Origin: Robiginitomaculum sp.
Lineage (GTDB): Bacteria > Pseudomonadota > Alphaproteobacteria > Caulobacterales > Maricaulaceae
Direction: 5' to 3'
NCBI GenBank assembly: GCA_016765255.1
Contig: JAESQI010000211.1
Coordinates: 1 to 5,615, forward strand
DNA length: 5,615 nucleotides
Shown here: positions 1 through 5,615 of the stretch, one piece after another
Position numbering within the stretch: the stretch's first letter is position 1
How the letters are laid out: every line of letters begins with the position of its first letter
Made by a program: the position numbers and the translations under genes
Notes under the pieces: model-generated
Told to the model about the DNA's origin: nothing
Seen by the model: the letters and a program-made list of their open reading frames with translations, nothing else
The model's database searches: none

Positions 1-423
1 AATGAAATCAAGGTTTTAATCGCGGAAAGGCCATCGGCAAAAAACCAGCTCCTGATTGCAACGGGAAATAATTCTGGGAAGAGTCCAAATTCGGCTAAAG
101 CTGCCCCACCGCCAAAAGCTGATAGTATGTATAATACTGGATTGTCGCTGGTTGATTTGAGCGCCTCCTTTCGAGATACAATCGGTATGCCGCGCAACCA
201 AGTTGGGGTTTACGTGGAAGCGGTTGCCCCTGGAAGTGCTGCGGCTCGAAAAGGCATCAAGGATGGAATGGTAATCCTAAAAGCAGATGATAAACCAGTT
301 GCCAGTGTAAGGGCGTTTAGAAAAATTGTGCAATCATTAAAAAAGTCCAATCAACGGTCACTGGTTTTGCTGGTGCGGACAATAAATGGAAGTGAAACAT
401 ATACTTCGATTTCACTGAATTAA
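1..423 (+). CDS. degP: Do/DegP (HtrA)-like periplasmic serine protease, C-terminal part
   Basis: The reading frame is open from the first base to the TAA at 421-423, giving 140 residues of a protein whose start lies outside the window. Seen: residues 1-11 (ending KVLIAERP) fit the last strand of a first PDZ domain. Residues about 12-42 are a low-complexity linker rich in Asn, Ser, Lys, Ala and Pro. Residues about 44-140 form a second PDZ domain, with GLSLVDL at 47-53, GVYVEAVAPGSAAARKGIKDG at 69-89 and the VILKADDKPV strand after it. Known: Do-family proteases have a trypsin-like catalytic domain followed by two PDZ domains. They assemble into cages that degrade or hold misfolded envelope proteins. 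The catalytic His-Asp-Ser triad would be upstream and cannot be checked. The ATG at 127 lies inside PDZ2 and is not a real start. The gene ends 20 bases before the response regulator, which suggests co-transcription. A DegQ- or MucD-type paralogue is equally possible, so the symbol is a family-level name. Confidence 0.88.
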   Translation, partial: NEIKVLIAERPSAKNQLLIATGNNSGKSPNSAKAAPPPKADSMYNTGLSLVDLSASFRDTIGMPRNQVGVYVEAVAPGSAAARKGIKDGMVILKADDKPVASVRAFRKIVQSLKKSNQRSLVLLVRTINGSETYTSISLN

Positions 424-430
424 CATCAAT

Positions 431-436
431 AAGGAA
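431..436 (+). promoter_or_regulatory. Ribosome binding site of the response regulator
   Basis: AAGGAA lies seven bases before the ATG at 444, a normal Shine-Dalgarno distance. It supports ATG 444 as the start. It is the clearest ribosome binding site in the window and sits in the 20-base gap after the protease stop codon. Confidence 0.75.
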
Positions 437-443
437 TAAACTT

Positions 444-1115
444 ATGAGAATTTTAGTTGTAGAAGATGATGAAGTTGCGGCAGATTATGTGCGTAAAGGT
501 TTGATGGAGGCTGGACACGTTGTCGACCTTGCAGGTGACGGTGAGCTTGGTTTGGAAATGGCCAAAGCAACGGATTATGACGCACTTGTTCTCGACCGTA
601 TGCTGCCCAAGCGTGACGGCTTATCTCTTTTAACCACCCTACGTGAAGACGGGGATACAACGCCTGTTCTCATTTTATCGGCACTTGGTGAAGTGGATCA
701 CCGTGTAGAAGGCTTACGGGCGGGAGGCGATGATTATTTGGCAAAGCCCTATTCGTTCACTGAACTTCTAGCCCGCGTCGAGGCTATCGGGCGACGTAAG
801 GATCCTGGCTCTGTTACGACCAAGTTAAGGGCAGGGGATATGGAAATGGATTTATTGTCGCGTACCGTTAAACGTGGTGGTCAAAAAATTCTTTTGCAAC
901 CCCGTGAGTTTAGATTGCTAGAATGCCTGATGCGCAATGCTGGCAAAGTGGTGACACGCACAATGTTACTTGAAAAGGTGTGGGATTATCATTTTGACCC
1001 CCAAACCAATGTCATTGACGTGCATATTTCTCGTTTGCGGGCAAAAATCGACAAAGAGTTTGATACGCCCATGTTACATACTGTGCGCGGTGCTGGATAT
1101 CGCTTGCAGGATTAA
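444..1115 (+). CDS. OmpR/PhoB-family response regulator (receiver plus winged-helix DNA-binding domain)
   Basis: This is a complete 223-residue protein of the usual length for the family. The receiver domain (residues 1 to about 115) has the acidic pocket E7-D8-D9, the probable phosphorylation site D51 in LDRMLPKRDG, S79 at the switch position in LILSALG, and K101 followed by cis-Pro102 in YLAKPYS. The effector domain (about 125-223) is a winged helix: LQPREFRLLECL at 151-162, the recognition-helix region TNVIDVHISRLRAKI at 188-202, and the wing TVRGAGYRL at 213-221. Known: phosphorylation by a partner kinase drives dimerisation and promoter binding. Inferred: the kinase 21 bases downstream is the partner, and the adjacent protease and the operon itself are plausible targets. 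No repeated operator could be recognised inside the window, and the upstream promoter region is not included. The start is fixed by AAGGAA at 431-436. The subfamily (QseB, CpxR, FeuP and similar) cannot be decided by eye. Confidence 0.95.
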   Translation: MRILVVEDDEVAADYVRKGLMEAGHVVDLAGDGELGLEMAKATDYDALVLDRMLPKRDGLSLLTTLREDGDTTPVLILSALGEVDHRVEGLRAGGDDYLAKPYSFTELLARVEAIGRRKDPGSVTTKLRAGDMEMDLLSRTVKRGGQKILLQPREFRLLECLMRNAGKVVTRTMLLEKVWDYHFDPQTNVIDVHISRLRAKIDKEFDTPMLHTVRGAGYRLQD

Positions 1116-1136
1116 ACACAAATTGTACAAGTAGAT

Positions 1137-2588
1137 ATGCTGACACCGCTTACACGCTTGTTAAAAAATACGGCCTTTCGCCTGTCAATGATTGCAGCGT
1201 CCTTATTTGCGTTGTCGTCATTGATTGTGCTGGGCTATATTTATTATGCGACCGTTATTTCTGCCCTCAATGAGGTGGATAAAAATCTACAAGCGGAATT
1301 ACAAGAACTGGCGATAGTATATGACAAGCTTGGGCCAGACGAGCTCAATAAAATTGTCATCGTGCGCATGTTACAACCCGGTAGTGACATGAAATATGTC
1401 TATGAGTACCAAGGGAAACCGACGGGAAATCTAAATGCTCAACCCACGTTTACGGATAAAAGTGAGTGGAATTTAGTTAAGCAAATTAACGAACTTAGAA
1501 ATACCCCGTCGCGAAAATTTACTTATCAAGTTGAAGAATATAAAGGTGATGAACTTATCATTACGACCCACCGCGCCCGTGGACAATTTAAGCAATTAGA
1601 CCCAGAAGCACGGCTGTTTATTGCGAGGGATGTCGAGCGGATTATGGCCCCTGCCGAAAGGGTGACGCGGGCCCTTTTTGTCTCGGTGGCGCTTGCATTA
1701 TTACTCGGTGTATTGTCAGGCGTGATCATGTCGCGGCGATTTTCGCGCAGGATTGGGGCCTTTAATAAATTAGCAACAGATGTTCGCGCAGGGGATTTGA
1801 AAAAACGTATTAAACGAAATTTATCAGGTGATGAACTAGATGTGCTGGCAGAGCATTTAAACAGTATGCTCGACCACATAGACAGGTTGATGCAAGCCAT
1901 GCGCTATGCAGGCGATAGCATCGCGCATGATTTACGCTCACCCCTTACTCGTTTGCGGACACGTCTTGAAAATGCGGGCTCCGAGATAAAAGACGAAACG
2001 GCGAGAGACGCGTTATTTTCGGCGTCACAAGACGCGGCTGAATTGCTGCGCACATTTGATTCAGTACTGCGAATTGCAAGATTAGAAGCGGGTGAGCGCA
2101 GAGAAATGCTCATCGAAATAAACCCTAAATCTTTGTTGGAAGATATTGCTGAACTCTACGAGCCAGCATGTGAGGATGCTGGGCTTGGGTTTGCGCTTGA
2201 GATTGTTGGTAAACATAAAATACGTGCAGACCGTGGCTTGTTGTCACAAGCGGTTTCAAATCTTGTGGAAAATGCAGTTAAATACACGCCAAGGGGTGGG
2301 GCAATTACCTTGCGATTACGTAAGATTAGTTCTGGAAGAACGGAAATTTCTATTACGGATACAGGTATGGGAATTCCAACAGAAGACAGGCAAAGGGTCA
2401 AAGAGAGGTTTGTGCGCTTGGAAAAAAGCAGGTCGCAGCAAGGGAGTGGCTTAGGCCTGTCCTTAGTGGAGGCCATAGCAGATTTACACAGAGCAGAGTT
2501 TCAACTCTCGGACGGGCCGGGAGAAAGCGGGCAAGATTTACCCGGCTTACGGGCCGCTTTAATTTTCCCTAAATTCAAAAAAACTTGA
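1137..2588 (+). CDS. Membrane-bound HAMP sensor histidine kinase, probable partner of the upstream regulator
   Basis: This complete 483-residue inner-membrane kinase has a short basic N-terminus and a first membrane segment at about 14-41. A periplasmic sensor region of roughly 135 residues (42-177) follows, then a second membrane segment at about 179-198 and a HAMP linker at about 199-251. The HisKA dimerisation domain has the phospho-acceptor H264 in SIAHDLRSPLTRLR. The ATPase domain has the N-box N379 in NLVENAVKYTP, the G1 box DTGMGI at 408-413, the F-box-like ERFVRL at 423-428, and the G2 box GSGLGLSL at 436-443. All catalytic motifs are intact. It should autophosphorylate at H264 and pass phosphate to D51 of the regulator. 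ATG 1137 is the first start after the regulator's stop codon, which lies in the same frame. The ribosome binding site is weak (no AGGAG-like sequence in 1116-1136), so translation may depend on the upstream gene. The sensor region resembles no domain I can name. Its last four bases overlap a TTG start for glnE. Confidence 0.94.
   Translation: MLTPLTRLLKNTAFRLSMIAASLFALSSLIVLGYIYYATVISALNEVDKNLQAELQELAIVYDKLGPDELNKIVIVRMLQPGSDMKYVYEYQGKPTGNLNAQPTFTDKSEWNLVKQINELRNTPSRKFTYQVEEYKGDELIITTHRARGQFKQLDPEARLFIARDVERIMAPAERVTRALFVSVALALLLGVLSGVIMSRRFSRRIGAFNKLATDVRAGDLKKRIKRNLSGDELDVLAEHLNSMLDHIDRLMQAMRYAGDSIAHDLRSPLTRLRTRLENAGSEIKDETARDALFSASQDAAELLRTFDSVLRIARLEAGERREMLIEINPKSLLEDIAELYEPACEDAGLGFALEIVGKHKIRADRGLLSQAVSNLVENAVKYTPRGGAITLRLRKISSGRTEISITDTGMGIPTEDRQRVKERFVRLEKSRSQQGSGLGLSLVEAIADLHRAEFQLSDGPGESGQDLPGLRAALIFPKFKKT
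2577..2588 (+). other. Kinase/glnE junction: A7 run and TTGA start-stop overlap
   Basis: Seven A residues (2577-2583) are followed by C and then TTGA. The TGA at 2586-2588 ends the kinase, while TTG at 2585-2587 is the first possible glnE start, a four-base overlap of the kind seen in translationally coupled genes. The glnE frame is the kinase frame shifted by -1 and is open from just after a TAA at 2570-2572. No convincing Shine-Dalgarno sequence precedes TTG 2585, which would fit reinitiation after termination. A weak GCGGA at 2591-2595, seven bases before ATG 2603, offers an alternative start. Confidence 0.5.
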
Positions 2589-5452
2589 GTGCGGACGCAA
2601 CTATGTTGAAACCTCGGTCACATGGATTATTTGAAACGCGAATTCAACAAACACTCCCAGTTTTTGGTCAAAGTGTGGATTTTAAGGCAAAGATTGGCAT
2701 TGAAAATATTGTCAATTCAGCAAGGGCCAATGCTCCCTATCTGGATAAGCTGTGCTCAAGATGGCCAAATATAGTAGACGATTTACATGCCTCGACGCCA
2801 GAACAAATATTTGATGAGTTAAAGGCGATCATTAACACACAATGCTATAGTGATTTGTGCAAATCCCTACGTCTCGTCAAACAACAACTTCATTTGTTAA
2901 CCGCCCTTTGCGACCTAGCGGGCGTTTGGTCTTGGGAGCAGGTCACAGAAGCATTAACTGAATTTACTGACATTGCCATGCAAGCCTTGATAAATGCAGT
3001 CGCTAATGACATGGAATTTGAAGGTAATGAACGTGGGCCTGTGCCGGGTCTATTTGTACTTGCCCTTGGTAAATACGGCGGGCGGGAGCTTAATTACTCT
3101 AGTGATATTGATCTCATCGTTTTTTATGATCCTGATCACATAAAATTGCCCAACCCTGATAATGCCCAGCGGTTACTTGTTCGGTTTGTCAAAAAAATTA
3201 TGCGGGGTTTTGACGAAATCACAGAAGATGGATATGTGTTTCGAACAGATCTTCGGCTTAGGCCAGACCCACGCGCCAATGCAGTGGCCGTATCCACACT
3301 CACGGCGGAACGCTATTACGAGACATTGGGACAAAATTGGGAGCGCGCTGCAATGATAAAAGCGCGCTATTGCGGCGGTGATGAACAGGCCTGCGAGGGG
3401 TTTGTTCAATCTGTTCTTCGGCCTTTTATTTGGCGCCGTAGCTTGGATTATGCTGCCGTCGCTGACATTCATTCGATCAAGAGACAGATACAAGGAGATG
3501 CCGCTCTCAAAAATTTATCTGTACCCGGGCATGACGTGAAGCTTGGTTTGGGCGGGATACGTGAAATAGAGTTCTACGCGCAAGTTCAACAACTAATATT
3601 GGGGGGGCGAAATGAAAATTTACGCATACCAAAAACTGTAGATATTTTGTCAGAACTTGCGGCGAGGGGTTATGTTGAGCAAGATGTAATTACTGTTTTG
3701 ATAGACGCATATGGTCAGTTGAGAAATATAGAACACAGAGTTCAAATGTTTGAAGACAAGCAAACTCATCTTTGGCCAGTTGAAGATGAGTCCCGTGAAA
3801 AGCTGACATATTTATGTGGCTATGATGATGTAGGTGAGTTGGAGCAGGAGCTGTTAGAATTATTTTCTCGTGTTCATAAATTATATTCTCAATTGTTTTC
3901 CGAAGAAGAAGATCTTTCAGTTTCCAAAGGAAGTCTCGTTTTTACGGGCGTGGAAATTGAAACACCAACCCTTAAAACATTGGAGTCATTTGGGTTTGCT
4001 CGCGGGGAAATGGTGTGGAAAACAATGGCCAGATGGTTGGGTGGTCGTATACGAGCAATGCGTAGTCAGAGAGCACGCGAACTTTTAACCCGTCTTGCTC
4101 CGCGCATCATTGAGGCGTGTGGCAACCAAAATTCTCCTGATGATGCTTTTATAAATTTTTCGATATTCTTAGAAAATCTAAATTCAGGCATATCCATATT
4201 GTCATTGTTTTTGAACAAACCAGATACCTTAACCTCAGTCATTGAAATGTTAGCAATTGCCCCTCGTTTGGCGCATTCATTATCTGACAAACCTGCATTG
4301 ATTGACGCAATGGTGGAGCCAGATTTTTTAAGTGGTGACATAAATATTTCGGAAATTCATTATATGAATTTATTGAACGCAGATACGGATTTTGAAACGT
4401 CACTTGATATAATCAGAAGGGCCGTTCGAGACGATCAGTTTAATTTGACCACAAGTATTTTACGGCTACGGCATGTTGATAAAGCAGGGGACGTTTTTTC
4501 AACCATTGCCCAGGCTGCTATAGAAGCATTATTACCGAAGGCTGTGCAAGAGACAGAGCGGCTATATGGCCCACTCGTTGGTGAGTATGCAATACTAGCT
4601 TTGGGAAAACTTGGCGGGCGCGAAATGAGCATAAGCTCTGACCTTGATCTCATGTTGATATACCGTGCGGGTGAATTAGGCGTTGAAAATCATAGTCAAA
4701 ATATGGATACTCTGAACGAGCCAATTGGACAGTTCAACAAATTGACCAAGCGTTTGATTTCAGCCCTCTCAAGTGTAACGTCTGAAGGTGGGCTTTACGA
4801 GGTTGATATGGCGCTGCGTCCATCAGGTCGCTCAGGCCCACTTGCCGTGTCCATAACTGCTTTTGAAAGTTATTATAAAGACAAGGCTTGGACGTGGGAA
4901 TATATGGCCCTTAGCCGCGCACGGATTGTCGCTACGTCTTCGATTGATTTTTCTCAAAGTCTGGAAGGACATATTAGAAATGCATTAGCGGATAAGGGTT
5001 TTTCTAACAATCTTACTCACGATATATTGGATATGCGTAACCGTTTGCAACGCGACAAACCAGAGAAAGGCATTTGGGACATAAAAAATATCAAAGGTGG
5101 CCTGCGCGACATTGAATTTATTGCGCAATACTTAATGCTAAAACATAAGCCTTTTTTAGACAAATCTCTGTCATGGCAACCCACTCAAAACATGCTTGAT
5201 ATTGCATCAACACAAGGATGGATTTCTAAATCTGATGGGAAAATACTGAAAGATATTGCAAAATATTACCACATTCTCACCCATATAAAGTCTATTGCGA
5301 TCAAGAATGTGTTTAGTACAGACGACCTGCCTACATCGGTAAAATTGCTTATGGCGCACAGTGTAGGCCTAGATGATTTTGAAGTGTTAGAGCATGACTA
5401 TGCCGTTTGGCGGCAACAGGTCAGCACGATTTTTGCGAATGTAATTATTTGA
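2585..5452 (+). CDS. glnE: Bifunctional glutamine synthetase adenylyltransferase / adenylyl-removing enzyme GlnE
   Basis: The complete protein is 955 residues from TTG 2585 or 949 from ATG 2603; both fit the family (E. coli GlnE is about 946). This cytoplasmic enzyme adenylylates glutamine synthetase to turn it off and removes AMP by phosphorolysis to turn it on, under control of PII proteins and glutamine. Seen, counting from TTG: two nucleotidyltransferase modules that echo each other. The N-terminal (removing) module has GKYGGRELNYSSDIDL at 162-177 with metal-binding D174 and D176, then TDLRLRPDPR at 221-230 and GLGGIREIEF at 321-330. The C-terminal (transferase) module has GKLGGREMSISSDLDL at 674-689 with D686 and D688, then VDMALRPSGR at 740-749 and IKGGLRDIEF at 836-845. 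A helical middle (about 450-650) links them. Both active sites look intact. The overlap with the kinase gene implies co-transcription; whether the two-component system regulates glnE is unknown. Function is certain, the start codon is not. Confidence 0.97.
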   Translation: MSADATMLKPRSHGLFETRIQQTLPVFGQSVDFKAKIGIENIVNSARANAPYLDKLCSRWPNIVDDLHASTPEQIFDELKAIINTQCYSDLCKSLRLVKQQLHLLTALCDLAGVWSWEQVTEALTEFTDIAMQALINAVANDMEFEGNERGPVPGLFVLALGKYGGRELNYSSDIDLIVFYDPDHIKLPNPDNAQRLLVRFVKKIMRGFDEITEDGYVFRTDLRLRPDPRANAVAVSTLTAERYYETLGQNWERAAMIKARYCGGDEQACEGFVQSVLRPFIWRRSLDYAAVADIHSIKRQIQGDAALKNLSVPGHDVKLGLGGIREIEFYAQVQQLILGGRNENLRIPKTVDILSELAARGYVEQDVITVLIDAYGQLRNIEHRVQMFEDKQTHLWPVEDESREKLTYLCGYDDVGELEQELLELFSRVHKLYSQLFSEEEDLSVSKGSLVFTGVEIETPTLKTLESFGFARGEMVWKTMARWLGGRIRAMRSQRARELLTRLAPRIIEACGNQNSPDDAFINFSIFLENLNSGISILSLFLNKPDTLTSVIEMLAIAPRLAHSLSDKPALIDAMVEPDFLSGDINISEIHYMNLLNADTDFETSLDIIRRAVRDDQFNLTTSILRLRHVDKAGDVFSTIAQAAIEALLPKAVQETERLYGPLVGEYAILALGKLGGREMSISSDLDLMLIYRAGELGVENHSQNMDTLNEPIGQFNKLTKRLISALSSVTSEGGLYEVDMALRPSGRSGPLAVSITAFESYYKDKAWTWEYMALSRARIVATSSIDFSQSLEGHIRNALADKGFSNNLTHDILDMRNRLQRDKPEKGIWDIKNIKGGLRDIEFIAQYLMLKHKPFLDKSLSWQPTQNMLDIASTQGWISKSDGKILKDIAKYYHILTHIKSIAIKNVFSTDDLPTSVKLLMAHSVGLDDFEVLEHDYAVWRQQVSTIFANVII
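3068..3115 (+). other. GlnE adenylyl-removase active-site motif (first nucleotidyltransferase copy)
   Basis: These bases encode GKYGGRELNYSSDIDL, the G-G-x(n)-D-x-D signature of the polymerase-beta-like nucleotidyltransferase fold. The two aspartates are residues 174 and 176 from TTG 2585 (168 and 170 from ATG 2603). In E. coli GlnE the equivalent pair, near residues 173 and 175, serves the adenylyl-removing reaction. It pairs with the second copy at 4604-4651. Confidence 0.88.
4604..4651 (+). other. GlnE adenylyltransferase active-site motif (second nucleotidyltransferase copy)
   Basis: These bases encode GKLGGREMSISSDLDL, with aspartates 686 and 688 from TTG 2585. In this family the C-terminal copy carries the adenylyltransferase activity. 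The 16-residue motif matches the N-terminal copy at 11 positions, showing the ancient internal duplication of the protein. No motif residue expected for catalysis is missing. Confidence 0.88.
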
Positions 5453-5475
5453 TTTATATAAACCGATAGTGATTT

Positions 5476-5615
5476 TTATGCGGCAGGGCGCTGGTCAGCT
5501 AGTGCCTGTTGTGTTTGAGGGTCTATTTGTTGAGAGCCTGTTGAAGCGTAAGGATTTTTATTCAGGAGCGTTTCCGCTTCATTAGCCGTTATAACCCGTT
5601 TGTCGTCTGTATCGA
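5476..5615 (-). CDS. C-terminal end of an unidentified protein, convergent with glnE
   Basis: Read on the minus strand, the frame is open from the window edge (5615) to a TAA at 5476-5478, giving 45 residues. The start is outside the window. The peptide is hydrophilic, begins DTDDKRVITANEAETLLNK, continues with NPYASTGSQQ and ends ADQRPAA. It has six Gln and seven Ala, one aromatic residue and no membrane segment. Such a composition suits a flexible protein tail; I do not recognise a family and infer no function. Only 23 AT-rich bases (5453-5475) separate its stop from the glnE stop, so the two genes would converge tail to tail. A 45-codon open stretch can arise by chance, and a 35-residue + strand frame overlaps it, so this is a moderate call. 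Confidence 0.5.
   Translation of the reverse strand, partial: DTDDKRVITANEAETLLNKNPYASTGSQQIDPQTQQALADQRPAA

Noticed and set aside
127..423. A separate 98-residue PDZ protein starting at ATG 127
   Set aside because: The frame is open upstream to base 1, and the upstream residues fit the end of PDZ1 and an interdomain linker of a Do-family protease.
424..443. Internal promoter for the response regulator
   Set aside because: The gap is only 20 bases, mostly taken up by the ribosome binding site. No convincing -35/-10 pair was identified in the PDZ2 coding sequence before it.
442..660. Minus-strand open frame under the response regulator, and similar frames opposite or within the kinase and glnE
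   Set aside because: They overlap strongly supported genes with intact conserved motifs, have unremarkable sequences and no ribosome binding context. They are shadow frames.
1123..1130. Perfect palindrome TTGTACAA in the regulator-kinase gap
   Set aside because: Eight bases are too short to call an operator, the symmetry does not extend outward, and no second copy was noticed in the other gaps.
5453..5480. Possible terminator between glnE and the convergent gene
   Set aside because: The stretch is AT-rich, with only a weak ATAAA/TTTAT pairing and no GC-rich stem. I do not see a rho-independent hairpin; termination may lie inside the neighbouring gene or be rho-dependent.
5478..5585. A 35-codon + strand frame starting at ATG 5478 downstream of glnE
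   Set aside because: It has no Shine-Dalgarno sequence before the ATG, is short, and lies over the longer minus-strand frame that stays open to the window edge.

Overview
The window is a compact stretch of chromosomal housekeeping and regulatory genes, most likely from a moderately AT-rich alphaproteobacterium. The evidence for this is the gene order and the protein family types: a Do/HtrA protease, then an OmpR-type response regulator carrying the receiver motif LDRMLPKRDG, then a histidine kinase with an H-box of the HDLRSPLTRLR type, then glnE. From memory, this order occurs in alphaproteobacteria such as rhizobia, but I could not check it here. I cannot name a genus.

Layout. Bases 1-423 hold the C-terminal end of a DegP/HtrA-like periplasmic serine protease: the end of PDZ1, a Pro/Lys-rich linker and a complete PDZ2. 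Bases 444-1115 encode a complete OmpR/PhoB-type response regulator. Bases 1137-2588 encode its probable partner, a two-transmembrane HAMP histidine kinase. Bases 2585-5452 encode GlnE, the bifunctional adenylyltransferase / adenylyl-removing enzyme that controls glutamine synthetase. All four lie on the + strand. The gaps are 20 and 21 bases, followed by a 4-base overlap, so they look like one transcription unit whose promoter lies upstream of the window. At the right edge, 5476-5615 on the minus strand is an open frame that reads as the C-terminus of an unidentified gene converging on glnE. No stretch over 300 bases lacks a gene.

How the genes may work together. The protease handles misfolded envelope proteins. 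The kinase and regulator form an envelope-sensing phosphorelay, plausibly one that controls the protease and itself. GlnE acts in the cytoplasm on nitrogen assimilation, and its link to the other three may be no more than co-transcription. I found no mobile element, CRISPR array, RNA gene or clearly novel system. The points most worth a second look are the kinase/glnE junction (a TTGA overlap with an A7 run in the right phase for a -1 shift), the unclassified sensor domain of the kinase, and the convergent gene at the right edge.
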